NCBI RefSeq assembly: GCF_004342625.1 | Contig: NZ_SMAH01000003.1 | Coordinates: 124,001 to 188,000 of the forward strand | Direction: 5' to 3' | DNA length: 64,000 nt | DNA from: Tepidimonas ignava | GTDB lineage: Bacteria; Pseudomonadota; Gammaproteobacteria; Burkholderiales; Burkholderiaceae_C | In this document: one piece after another, positions 33,799-41,938 of the stretch | Numbering within the stretch: the stretch's first letter is position 1 | Layout of the letters: each line of letters opens with the position of its first letter | The notes under the pieces: generated by a model | Told to the model about the DNA's origin: nothing | The model's database searches: none | What the model saw: only the letters and a program-made list of their open reading frames with translations | Program-made: the position numbers and the translations under genes

Positions 33799-33875
33799 CG
33801 GCGTGTAGCGCAGCCTGGTAGCGCACTTGCATGGGGTGCAAGGGGTCGCGAGTTCGAATCCCGCCACGCCGACCA
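33799..33875 (+). tRNA. tRNA-Pro (GGG)
   Basis: 77-nt cloverleaf with acceptor CGGCGTG / CACGCCG, D-arm AGCGCAGCCTGGTAGCGC, anticodon GGG in stem CTTGC...GCAAG, T-loop GAGTTCGAATC and encoded CCA. Confidence 0.97.
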
Positions 33876-33888
33876 TTCACCGCAGGGG

Positions 33889-33922
33889 CTTGCATGGCAC
33901 ACCATGCAAGTCCTTGTTTTTT
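33889..33922 (+). terminator. Rho-independent terminator of tRNA-Pro
   Basis: Perfect 9-bp stem CTTGCATGG-CACA-CCATGCAAG followed by TCCTTGTTTTTT, 13 nt after the tRNA. Confidence 0.85.
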
Positions 33923-33998
33923 GCGCCATCGCACGGCACGAGATCGCGCCGTCGGTCACCTCGGCCAGCGGCGGGTCGGGGTCGCTGAAACCACCCGC

Positions 33999-35567
33999 TC
34001 AGGGGCGCGCGCGCAGGGCCTCGGCGTGGGCGCGTATCGCCCGTCGCTCGCCCTCGTCCACCCGCGCGAGGTTGTTGACCTGCATGACGGTGCGTGGGTT
34101 GGCGGCCAACAACGCTTCGTGCCGCAGCAAAAAGTCCCAGTACAGCGTGGTGTACGGGCACGCCCGTGGCCCGGTGCGGGCAGCGGGATCGTATCGGCAC
34201 TGCGCGCAATAGCGCCCGGCGGCCATGCGCTCGATGTATTTGCCGCTGGCGATGTAGGGTTTGCTCGCCATGCGCCCGCCGTCGGCAAACTGCCCCATGC
34301 CGATGACATTGGGCAGCTCCACCCATTCCACCGCATCGACGTACACGGCCAAAAACCAGTCGCTGATCTGGCGCGGCTCGACACCCAACAGCAGCGCGTA
34401 CAGACCAATCACCATCAAGCGCTGGATGTGGTGGGCGTAGCCCAAGCGCAAGGTCTGCGTCAAGGCGTCACGCAGACACGCCAGGTCGGTGTCGCCGCTC
34501 CAGAAAAAAGCCGGCAGCGGCGCGTGGGCCCCCAGTGCGTTGAGCGCTGCGTAAGCGGGCATCTGCGTCCAGTAGATGCCGCGCACATACTCGCGCCAGC
34601 CCAAGATTTGGCGAATAAAACCCTCGGCGCTGCGCAGTGGCACGCGGCCGGCACGCCACGCCGCCTCGGCGGCCGCCACCACCTCGCGCGGCTGCAGCAG
34701 CTTGAGGTTGAGCGCCGCTGACAGGCGCGCGTGCCACAGCCAAGGACGCCCCGGCCACAGCGCATCTTGCCAGCGCCCGAAGTCACCCAAGCGGTGGGTG
34801 ATGAAGTCGTCCAGCGCGGCCAAGGCCTGCGCCCGCGTCAGGGGCCAGTCGAACCGCTCCAGCGCGCCCGGATGGCTGGCGAAGCGGCGACGCACCAACG
34901 CGATGACCTCGCGGGTGACGGCGTCGGGCGCAAAGCTCAGCGGGTCGGGCACCGGCGGCGGGCCGGCCACCGGGTCGAAGCGCTCGCGGTTGTCCGCATC
35001 GAAATTCCACTGCCCGCCGGCTGGTCGGTCGCCGTCCATCAACACACGGTGCCGGCGGCGCATCTCGCGGTAGAAAAATTCCAGGCGCAATGACTGGCGG
35101 CCCTTGGCATAGGCGGCAAAGTCACGCACCGTGACCCAAAAATGGCGATCATCGCGCAGCTCCAGCGGCACGGCCAACGCCTTGGCCTGGGCGCGCAAGG
35201 CGTGCAGCACACGCCAATCGCCCGGCGCCGTCAGGATCAACCGCTGCGGGCGCAGCGCCTGCACCGCCCGCGCGAGCTCCCCCGCCAGCGTGCCCGTGTT
35301 GTGCTCGTCGTCCAGATGGGTGTAACGCAGCGCCCAGCCCCGGGCCCTTACTTCGGCCGCAAAGTGCCGCATCGCCGCCAGAAACATCACGATGCGCGGC
35401 TGGGCCGACCACACATGCGTCGACTCCTCGGCCACTTCCGCCATCCACACGGCGTCGTGCCCGGGGTCGAACCCATCGAACGCGCTGGATGCCAGGTCGA
35501 GCTGGTCGCCCAACACGAGCACCAGGTGACGCAGGGGCTGTGGGACCGGACGCGGCGCGGCCCTCAT
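33999..35567 (-). CDS. Iron-sulfur photolyase/cryptochrome (FeS-BCP, PhrB/CryB-like)
   Basis: Light-driven DNA repair or signalling flavoprotein, 522 residues. The N-terminal half is the DPRP antenna-binding domain (LVLVLGDQLD, TALDDEHN-like THLDDEHNT, DRHFWVT). The FAD domain has GWREYVRGIYW and HHIQRLMVIG. Four cysteines fit the 4Fe-4S ligands of this class: Cys364, Cys454, Cys457 and Cys470, with last spacings of 3 and 13 as in PhrB. By family it repairs (6-4) photoproducts. Its ATG overlaps the DUF2256 stop (ATGA). Confidence 0.93.
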   Translation of the reverse strand: MRAAPRPVPQPLRHLVLVLGDQLDLASSAFDGFDPGHDAVWMAEVAEESTHVWSAQPRIVMFLAAMRHFAAEVRARGWALRYTHLDDEHNTGTLAGELARAVQALRPQRLILTAPGDWRVLHALRAQAKALAVPLELRDDRHFWVTVRDFAAYAKGRQSLRLEFFYREMRRRHRVLMDGDRPAGGQWNFDADNRERFDPVAGPPPVPDPLSFAPDAVTREVIALVRRRFASHPGALERFDWPLTRAQALAALDDFITHRLGDFGRWQDALWPGRPWLWHARLSAALNLKLLQPREVVAAAEAAWRAGRVPLRSAEGFIRQILGWREYVRGIYWTQMPAYAALNALGAHAPLPAFFWSGDTDLACLRDALTQTLRLGYAHHIQRLMVIGLYALLLGVEPRQISDWFLAVYVDAVEWVELPNVIGMGQFADGGRMASKPYIASGKYIERMAAGRYCAQCRYDPAARTGPRACPYTTLYWDFLLRHEALLAANPRTVMQVNNLARVDEGERRAIRAHAEALRARP

Positions 35568-35758
35568 GGGTGCCCTTCAGGGCGAGCACGGCGCTGCGCT
35601 TGGGCCTGCCCACGGCACGCCTCGCTGCAGTAGCGCACCTGTTCCCAGTTCTTGGCCCACGCCCGCCGCCAGCTCATGGGCCGCCCGCACACGGCGCACG
35701 GCTTGCTGGGCAAGCTGGCCTTGTTGCCTTTGTACCCCCGCGGTAGAGCGCTTCGCAT
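35564..35758 (-). CDS. DUF2256 domain protein
   Basis: 64-residue protein with a zinc-ribbon-like pair of cysteine motifs, PCAVCGRPMSW and VRYCSEACRG, joined by WRRAWAKNWEQ. Function unknown. It overlaps the photolyase start by 4 nt and so is translationally coupled to it; DUF2256 genes are frequently found beside this photolyase class. ATG 35758 gives the conserved GNKASLPSKPC start. The 135 nt upstream to the GDCCVxC gene hold nothing I recognise. Confidence 0.9.
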   Translation of the reverse strand: MRSALPRGYKGNKASLPSKPCAVCGRPMSWRRAWAKNWEQVRYCSEACRGQAQAQRRARPEGHP

Positions 35759-35893
35759 GCAAGTCAGTCTCTCGGGCAGCCTTCGTCCCGTGCAAGCATG
35801 CCACAGCCGCACGGACCGCGCGCGCATCAGGGTCGACACCGTCACCGCTCGCAGACAGCGCCCGACCAGGCCTGGGGGCTGCGAGCGGCGGCG

Positions 35894-36130
35894 TCAGTGG
35901 CCTGTGGCCGACGAGCCGCAGCAGCCCCCATGGCCGCGCGCCTGGATCGGCGGGCACGGCACCGTGCCGTAGGAGCAGTACACACAGCAGTCGCCCGGCT
36001 TGGGCTTGAGCACCGTGTGGCATTGCTCGCACTCGTAAAACCACTGGCAGGCGTCGGTGGGCATCGTTTCGGTCTTGGCATAACCACACGCGGGGCACGT
36101 CAGCGTGGATTGCAGGATCGGTTGTGTCAT
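35894..36130 (-). CDS. GDCCVxC-domain cysteine-rich protein
   Basis: 78-residue soluble protein packed with metal-ligand motifs: CPACGYAK, CEQCHTV, the signature GDCCVYCSYG, a CPP and a C-terminal GHGGCCG. Probably binds a soft metal; no enzymatic domain is visible. It is divergent from a mercury-type MerR gene, and the intervening mer-type promoter reads toward this gene. That points to a MerR-controlled mercury-responsive function (inference). Confidence 0.88.
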   Translation of the reverse strand: MTQPILQSTLTCPACGYAKTETMPTDACQWFYECEQCHTVLKPKPGDCCVYCSYGTVPCPPIQARGHGGCCGSSATGH

Positions 36131-36239
36131 GTGGCGTTCATCGCTGTGGTGAAGGTGTGGGCCGCGCCCCTGGATCCAGCGCGCCCGAGCCTGCACGCCA
36201 AGCCTCGCTGTCCACGGGCGCTTGGGCCTTTGTGCGGTA

Positions 36240-36270
36240 AGCTTACTTCCGTACCTACGTACGGCGTCAA
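36240..36270 (-). promoter_or_regulatory. mer-type promoter/operator, 19-bp spacer
   Basis: On the minus strand, -35 TTGACG (36265-36270) and -10 TAAGCT (36240-36245) are separated by exactly 19 bp. The spacer holds the dyad CCGTAC-GTAG-GTACGG, followed by AAG. This closely matches mer operators, whose overlong spacer is untwisted by MerR with Hg2+. It drives the GDCCVxC gene; merR is divergent and starts 6 nt from the -35. Confidence 0.88.
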
Positions 36271-36275
36271 GCGCC

Positions 36276-36683
36276 ATGCACCAAGCTCCAGCCGCCATGA
36301 CCATCGGTACCCTGGCCACTGCGGCCGGGGTGAACGTTGAAACCATCCGCTTCTACCAGCGCAAGGGCTTGATGCGCCAGCCCGACCGGCCCGCGGGCGG
36401 CATCCGCCGCTACGGCGCGCCGGACCTGGCGCGCCTGCGCTTCATCAAGTCGGCGCAACGGCTGGGGTTCAGCTTGGACGAGGTCGGGGCATTGCTCACG
36501 CTCGAAGACGGATCGCACTGCACCGAGGCCCGCGCGCGGGCCGCGCGCAAGTTGGCCGACGTGCGCGCCCGCTTGGCCGGCCTGCGCCGCATCGAAGCCG
36601 CACTGCACGAGCTTGTGCAGCGCTGCGACGCCGCCCAGGGCACGGTGCGCTGTCCGCTGATCCAGGCCCTGCGCGAGGTGTGA
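36276..36683 (+). CDS. merR: Mercury-type MerR transcriptional regulator
   Basis: 135-residue MerR. The HTH is [20 protein letters not shown] with QRKGL and IRRYG, then a dimerisation helix. Counting from ATG 36276 the cysteines are Cys82, Cys117 and Cys126, the exact numbering of the Hg2+ ligands in classical MerR; this supports that start over ATG 36297. No merA, merT or merP is in the window. Gene overlaps the next by a few nucleotides. Confidence 0.9.
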   Translation: MHQAPAAMTIGTLATAAGVNVETIRFYQRKGLMRQPDRPAGGIRRYGAPDLARLRFIKSAQRLGFSLDEVGALLTLEDGSHCTEARARAARKLADVRARLAGLRRIEAALHELVQRCDAAQGTVRCPLIQALREV

Positions 36684-36685
36684 CG

Positions 36686-37024
36686 ATGGAACTGATCAAA
36701 GTGACCCTCTTGTTTGCCGTCACGGCCGTCGCGGAAATCGTCGGCTGCTACCTGCCCTGGCTCGTCCTCAAGCAAAGCAAGCCCGTTTGGCTGCTGCTGC
36801 CGGCCACCGTGTCGCTAGGGCTGTTTGTGTGGCTGTTGACCCTGCACCCGGCGGCGGCAGGGCGCACCTACGCGGCCTATGGCGGGATGTACATCGCCGT
36901 GGCGCTGGTCTGGCTGTACGTCGTCGATGGCGTGACCCTGACCCGCTGGGACCTTGCCGGCGCTGGCATCGCGCTGGTGGGGATGGCCGTCATCGCGCTG
37001 CAGCCGACCACCGCGGGCACCTGA
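36686..37024 (+). CDS. YnfA-family (UPF0060) membrane protein
   Basis: 112-residue inner-membrane protein with four hydrophobic segments, small-multidrug-transporter-like: [58 protein letters not shown] and [16 protein letters not shown]. The family has been proposed to export toxic compounds. Its ATG lies 2 nt beyond the merR stop, so both are probably co-transcribed. GTG 36680 is an alternative start. Confidence 0.9.
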   Translation: MELIKVTLLFAVTAVAEIVGCYLPWLVLKQSKPVWLLLPATVSLGLFVWLLTLHPAAAGRTYAAYGGMYIAVALVWLYVVDGVTLTRWDLAGAGIALVGMAVIALQPTTAGT

Positions 37025-37218
37025 GGCCCTGCCCCATCGAACCTGAACACGCCCATGAACCGGCGGTGATGCTGGGCCACGTGCGCGGTGGTCCGACTGG
37101 GGTGCAGGACCACGTGCGGCACAGACGGCCCCAACCCGCGCGTGGCGGGGGAGTTTCCGGCAAGAAACCGAAGTCTCGCCGGCGATAAAAAAGCCCGGAG
37201 ACCGTCCGAGCCTGGGTG

Positions 37219-37280
37219 TTTGGTGGTGCAGACGCGACCGGAATCCAACCCACTCTCTCAACGATTGAGCAATCCCGGGC
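37219..37280 (-). pseudogene. Degenerate tRNA remnant
   Basis: On the minus strand 62 nt resemble a tRNA lacking its anticodon arm: 5' GCCCGGGA, D-arm GCTCAATCGTTGAGA, T-loop-like GGTTGGATTCC, ending CACCACCA. The acceptor ends no longer pair well. The rest of the 37025-37330 interval holds no recognised gene. Confidence 0.35.
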
Positions 37281-37330
37281 AATCCTGCGGGTTGTTGTGG
37301 ACGCAATGGCCTCGGCAATGAACGCCGGTC

Positions 37331-37683
37331 AGTCGTCGGCCCTGCAAAATTCATCTCGCGGCGCCGACGAGAAGCGCCGGACGTGCAAGAGTAGCGAGTC
37401 GACTCGCCGACGCTGCGAGCGCTGACAGCAGCCAAAGCGAGCGCAAAAAGGCTGGAGCAATGCCCCGCCGGGCGATGGCACGCAGCAGCCAGCGGATGTT
37501 GAAGCCGGCTGCGCACAACACCGCATGCAGCGCGTCGCCCTCAGCCCCCTTGAGCCAGCAGCGCTTCATGCCGTGATCGTGCTTGGCATGCCCGATGGCC
37601 GGCTCGACCGCCTGACGCCGCTTCAGCCAGCGCCGCTGGCTGCGCGTGAGCGAGCGGCTCTTGCCGCGATGGATCAATGTCAC
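37331..37683 (-). repeat. IS5-family end, copy 1 of a 353-bp direct repeat
   Basis: This segment matches 41939-42291 over 353 nt without gaps and with only about four substitutions. It encodes the C-terminal 110 residues of an IS5-family transposase. Confidence 0.92.
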
Positions 37684-38142
37684 CGCGCCAATGTCGGCAT
37701 CCGCCCCCCGGTAGCCCAGGTCGACGATGGCCGTGTGCGGCTTGACGCCCAGGTCCTGCAGCAAGACGGTGGTCTGCTCCAGTTGCTCGGCCAGCGTGTG
37801 GCCGTCGTAGGGGTTGCCCGGCAGGCTGCGCGCACCGACCATCAAGCCCTGTTTGGCGCTCACCGCCACGCTGACCTTCACACCGAACTCATAGGGCTGG
37901 CGAGCCTTGCCCTTGCCGATGCACTCGACCTCCGGCGCATGCAGCGCGTACAGCTTGTGCTTGTCCTTGGGGCGCTGCGAGCGGATGCGCTCGGCGCGCT
38001 CCAGCCATGGCTGCAGGCGATCACGCACGTCTTGCGGCGCTGCCAGCAGGCGGCGTTGCACGTCGCGCAGCACGCGCCCGAGCGCGTGACCACGGACCGC
38101 TTCCTCGGTTTGCTCGACGGCCTGCACGCGCGCGTGCAGCAT
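37351..38142 (-). pseudogene. IS5-family transposase, 5'-truncated
   Basis: Encodes up to 263 residues of a DDE transposase. Visible are YALHAPEVECIGKGKARQPYEFG, VDLGYRGAD (second Asp), RRQAVEPAIGHAKHDHGMKRCW (the Glu) and GDALHAVLCAAGFNIRWL. The N-terminal third with the DUF772-type region is missing. The first about 18 codons of the reading frame are antisense to the AraC remnant, so the true IS edge is near 38085. Probably non-functional. Confidence 0.85.
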
Positions 38143-38445
38143 CCTTGGACGACCGAATCGCTGGCACGCGAGGCGCTGTTGTCGCGCTCCGCGTTCGCCG
38201 AGCGCTTCACGCGCGTGCTCGGGATGCCGCCGATGACCTACCTCACCCGCTGGCGCATGTACGTGGCCGCCCGGCGGCTGCGCGAGTCGGCAGTGCCCAT
38301 CGGGCGCATCGCCGCGGAGGTCGGCTACGAGTCGGAATCGACCTTCTCACGCGCGTTCGCGCGCGAAATGGGCCTGGCGCCCGGCACGTTCCGGCGCGGC
38401 GGGGGGCCGCCCGGGCGGGCGGTCCTTCACTCGCCTTCCCAGTAG
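38086..38445 (+). pseudogene. AraC-family regulator, 5'-truncated by the IS
   Basis: About 115 residues of the C-terminal double HTH of an AraC regulator: WTTESLAREALLSRSAFAERF, GMPPMTYLTRWRM, then IGRIAAEVGYESESTFSRAFAREMG. The sensor domain and start codon are absent. The reading frame runs directly into IS sequence at about 38085, so the IS (or a later deletion) removed the 5' part. It overlaps the end of the convergent cupin gene. Confidence 0.85.
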
Positions 38446-38927
38446 TCCAGGCTCCCCTCTGCCCGGCCCATGTACGCGAAGCCGTGTTCGGGATCCAGCA
38501 CACCGAACTTGCCGGTGTCAGGGTAGTGGCAGACCTCCGGCGTGCCTGCGGTGCTGACTGCCAGCACCTTCAGCTCTGCCGTGCCGGTGTTGACGATCTG
38601 GTGGGCCGTCTCGGGGCCACCCGCCGGGCAGGCGATCACGTCGCCCCGGCGGATCGCGTAGGTCTGCCCCCCGATGCGCACCTCGCCCTGGCCCTCGATG
38701 ACGAAGAACATCTCCTCGTTGACGGTGTGGCAGTGATAGGGATAGGCGCGCTTGCCGGGGGCGATCACCGTCACGTTGTAGCCGAGTTGCCGGGCGCCTA
38801 GCATGCGGCCGACCGGCGCCATGCGCCCTCCGTACCGCTGCGCGGGCATCTCCGAGCCCCATCGCCGCGAGAGCTCACCCAGGTCGGTGTAGTCCGCTTC
38901 GTCGATGTTGACGATCGGTCACGTCAT
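38427..38927 (-). pseudogene. Cupin-domain protein with stop at codon 3
   Basis: From ATG 38849 the frame encodes 140 residues of a cupin: KRAYPYHCHTVNEEMFFVIEGQGE with the HxH...E metal motif, and GDVIACPAGGPETAHQIVN. Upstream in the same frame lies ATG 38927 with GGAGG before it. It reads Met-Thr-stop (TGA at 38919-38921) and then PIVNIDEADYTDLGEL, which continues the protein without further breaks. The natural N-terminus is probably at 38927 and interrupted by a nonsense codon; restart at 38849 could still yield the cupin core. Confidence 0.75.
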
Positions 38928-39006
38928 GCTGCCTCCGCAAGTCCATATGTGTGTGCGGCAAGCGTAGCGCAGCATCGCGGCCGCGGCCCGTCCCTCCTGC
39001 TGCGGC

Positions 39007-39666
39007 TCAGGTCGCCGGGTCGCGATGCCCCGCGAGCGCGCGCAGCCGCGCCTGCCACGGTCCGGGACGCCCGAGGTACTCGCCGGCCTCGATCGTCGAA
39101 AGGCGCCCCCCTCGTTCCAGCACGAACGTCGGAAAGCCGCGTGCGCCGACCTGGGCCATCCAGGTCCGGGTGTCGGCAAGGTGCGCTTGCGTGCGGGCGC
39201 CGAGCGTCTCGTCCAGCGCCTGCTCGAACGCGGTCTCGTCCAGGCCGATGTCCTTCGCCAGCGCGACCAGCACCTCGCGCTCGGCCAGCTTGCGCCCTTC
39301 CACGTAGTGCGCGGCCTGCAGGCGCGTCAGCAGATCCAGACCCCGGCCGGCGATCTGGTCGGCGGCCAGCACGGCGGCGATGGGCGGCTCCGAGTCGAGC
39401 ACGGCCGAGGGGTCGCGCAACAGGCCATCGGTGTACGCCTCCCCGAAAGGCTGCCCCGTGAGCTGCGCGATGCGCCGGTCGTGCGGCAGGACATAGCCGC
39501 GCAACTCGGGAGTCACGGGCCGGCGGTTCGCGCCGACAAAGAGCCCGCCCGCGTGCAGGCGGATCTCCATCGCGGGCATCTGGCGCGCGGCCGCGACGAG
39601 CGGCGAGGCGGCATAGCACCAGCCGCAGAGGGGATCGTGGATGTAGTGCAGGACGGCATCGGCCAT
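39007..39666 (-). CDS. DsbA-family protein (thioredoxin fold with CGWC)
   Basis: 219-residue protein whose N-terminus is DAVLHYIHDPLCGWCYAASPL with redox pair Cys14-Cys17. A helical insertion follows, then the cis-Pro region GARGFPTFVLE. No signal peptide, so a cytosolic oxidoreductase of the FrnE-like/DsbA superfamily is likely. The longer frame from 39789 lacks conservation. Divergent from the choice-of-anchor gene. Confidence 0.88.
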   Translation of the reverse strand: MADAVLHYIHDPLCGWCYAASPLVAAARQMPAMEIRLHAGGLFVGANRRPVTPELRGYVLPHDRRIAQLTGQPFGEAYTDGLLRDPSAVLDSEPPIAAVLAADQIAGRGLDLLTRLQAAHYVEGRKLAEREVLVALAKDIGLDETAFEQALDETLGARTQAHLADTRTWMAQVGARGFPTFVLERGGRLSTIEAGEYLGRPGPWQARLRALAGHRDPAT

Positions 39667-39871
39667 GGCGGACTTCCTCGGGGCGAAGACGCACGCGCCC
39701 TGCACGTGCCGCGGGCCCCAGGCCAAGTGTGCCACTGCGCCTGCCCGCCGCCCCGCGGCGCGAAGGCCGCGCGGGGTGAGGCCACGCACCGCCCTCCAGG
39801 GCCTGTCACGGGCGAGTCACGAAGCCGCCAGAACATGGGGACTTTGCCCGCCAACGACCTGGAAGAACGAA

Positions 39872-41572
39872 ATGACTCTGCTGCCCGCTTCATGCCTTGC
39901 CCGCACGCCGATCCGCTCCCTGCTGGCCGCCGCCTGCGCGACAGTCCTGATGGCTGCCTGCGGCGGCAGCGACGGGGATGGCGCGTCCACCCCCCCGCCC
40001 GCGCCCGCACCGGAGCCGACGCCCACGGCGATGACGCTGCGCAAGATCGGCGGCTTCGCGCACACCGGCGGCGAGTCCTCCGCGGAGATCACGGCCTACG
40101 ACCCCGCGAGCAAGCGGCTCTTCGTCGTCAACGGCGCGCTCGGCACCGTCGACGTGCTGGACCTGGCCGATCCCGCCGCTCCCGCGCAGATCGGCACCCT
40201 CACGCTGGAGGCCAACGAGAGTGCCAACAGCGTCGCGGTGCGCAACGGCGTGGTGGCGGTCGCGGTGCAGGCCGCCGTGAAAACGGACCCCGGCCGGGTC
40301 GTCTTCTACAACGCGGCGACCCTGGCGCAGCTGGCCAGCGTGACGGTGGGCGCGCAGCCCGACATGCTCACCTTCACCCCCGACGGCAAGACCCTGCTGA
40401 CAGCCAACGAAGGCGAGCCCAACGGCTACGGCCAGCCCGACTCGGTCGACCCCGAGGGGTCGGTGAGCGTGATCGACGTCTCCGCCCTCACGCCGACCAG
40501 CCAGGGCGCGGCCCTTCCGGTGCGCACGGCCGGCTTCGCCGGCTTCAACGGGCAGCTCGACGCGTTGCGCGCGGCAGGCGTGCGCATCTACGGCCCCAAC
40601 GCCACCGTGGCGCAGGACCTGGAGCCCGAGTACATCGCCGTCTCCTCCGACAGCAAGACGGCCTACGTCACCTTGCAGGAGAACAACGCCCTGGCCATCG
40701 TCGACATCGCGAGCGCCTCCGTCACCGCGATCAAGCCCCTCGGCCTGAAGGACCACAGCCTGCCGGGCAACGGCCTGGATGCGAGCGACGAGGACGATGG
40801 CACGAACACCAACAGCGGCACGCCGGCAGTGAAGATCGTCAACCGACCCGTCAAAGGCATGTACCAGCCGGACGCGATCGCCTACTACACGGTGGACGGC
40901 AAGGGCTACCTCGTCACCGCGAACGAGGGCGACGCCCGCGAGTGGCCCGGCCTGAAGGAGGAGTCGCGCGTGCGCACCTACTGCAACGCGGCAGGGTTGG
41001 ACCCGACGGTGTTCCCCGATGCCACCCTGCTCTTCGATTCCAACCTCGGCCGGCTGACCATCACGACCATGCCCAATGGCGGCCGCAACGGCAAGAACGC
41101 AAGCGGGCAGTGCAACGAGCTGCTCGCGCTGGGCGGACGCTCGTTCTCGGTATGGTCGGCCGACGGGGATCTGGTGTGGGACTCCGGCGATCAGCTCGAG
41201 CGCCACACCGCCGCGCTCGCCCCCGCAATCGCCGCCTTCAACGCGAGCAACGGCAACAACAACCTCGACGACCGCAGCGACAACAAGGGACCGGAACCCG
41301 AAGGTGTCGTGCTCGCCACCTTTGGCGCCAAGACGTATGCCTTCATCGGCCTGGAGCGCGTGGGCGGCGTGATGGTCTACGACGTCACGGCACCGACCGC
41401 GCCGACCTACGTGACCTACCTCAACACCCGCAGCGGCCAGACCGGCGACCTCGGCCCCGAAGGCCTCACCTTCATCCCGGCCAAGGACTCACCCAACGGC
41501 CAACCCCTGCTCGTGGTCGGCCACGAAGTCAGCGGCACCACCACGATCCTGCAGATCGACCTGAGCTACTGA
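39872..41572 (+). CDS. Choice-of-anchor I lipoprotein with beta-propeller domain
   Basis: 566 residues. N-terminal lipoprotein signal LLAAACATVLMAACGG places it in the envelope, followed by a Pro-rich linker (APAPEPTPT). The rest is a repeated WD/YVTN-type beta-propeller: GGESSAEITAYDPASKRLFVVNG, FTPDGKTLLTANEGEPNGYG, YLVTANEGDAREWPG and KGPEPEGVVLATFGAKTYAFIGLER, the marks of the choice-of-anchor I family, often annotated as alkaline phosphatase-like or esterase-like. Enzymatic activity not evident. GGAAG lies 7 nt upstream of the ATG. Confidence 0.88.
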   Translation: MTLLPASCLARTPIRSLLAAACATVLMAACGGSDGDGASTPPPAPAPEPTPTAMTLRKIGGFAHTGGESSAEITAYDPASKRLFVVNGALGTVDVLDLADPAAPAQIGTLTLEANESANSVAVRNGVVAVAVQAAVKTDPGRVVFYNAATLAQLASVTVGAQPDMLTFTPDGKTLLTANEGEPNGYGQPDSVDPEGSVSVIDVSALTPTSQGAALPVRTAGFAGFNGQLDALRAAGVRIYGPNATVAQDLEPEYIAVSSDSKTAYVTLQENNALAIVDIASASVTAIKPLGLKDHSLPGNGLDASDEDDGTNTNSGTPAVKIVNRPVKGMYQPDAIAYYTVDGKGYLVTANEGDAREWPGLKEESRVRTYCNAAGLDPTVFPDATLLFDSNLGRLTITTMPNGGRNGKNASGQCNELLALGGRSFSVWSADGDLVWDSGDQLERHTAALAPAIAAFNASNGNNNLDDRSDNKGPEPEGVVLATFGAKTYAFIGLERVGGVMVYDVTAPTAPTYVTYLNTRSGQTGDLGPEGLTFIPAKDSPNGQPLLVVGHEVSGTTTILQIDLSY

Positions 41573-41600
41573 GGTAGGCGCCGGACGGCGCAAAAGAGAG

Positions 41601-41629
41601 CGCCCAACTCCTCACGAGGTTGGGCGTTT
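41601..41629 (+). terminator. Rho-independent terminator after the choice-of-anchor gene
   Basis: Perfect 8-bp stem CGCCCAAC...GTTGGGCG with a 10-nt loop, followed by TTT; 29 nt after the stop codon. Confidence 0.7.
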
Positions 41630-41697
41630 GGATCACGGCTTGACGGTTCGGCTCTACCCATGTGGCCTGCCATGCGCTTTCGCGGGCTCCCGAGGAA

Positions 41698-41835
41698 GTC
41701 CGCGTGCGTCAGCAGCTTGCCGGCGGCGATCAGGCGTTCGTAGAAGGCCTGGACGACGGGGTTGCGGCGACTGGCGGTCAGTGCTGGCGTGTACAGCACG
41801 CGGCGCGCGAGCAGGTGCGGTTGCTTGACTGCCGC
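41698..41835 (-). pseudogene. IS110-family transposase fragment
   Basis: Minus-strand fragment reading LLARRVLYTPALTASRRNP and VVQAFYERLIAAGKLLTHADF. It resembles the C-terminal Tnp_IS110 (IS116/IS902) domain (RR.LY.A...R.NP....FY.RL.AAGK). Only about 45 codons remain. The surrounding 41630-41938 holds no other recognised gene. Confidence 0.65.
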
Positions 41836-41938
41836 CACGCCGCCCGCTGCCGGAGCCGCCTGCGGGCGGCTTTTTTGCGCTTCGTCGCGCCCGGGTCGCC
41901 GCCGCAAGGCAGTTTCTGACTACAACCGGGGGTCTCTA

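Noticed and set aside
38919-38921. Selenocysteine at the TGA of the cupin frame
   Set aside because: No SECIS-like element was seen, and a stop at codon 3 is better explained by a point mutation or miscall.
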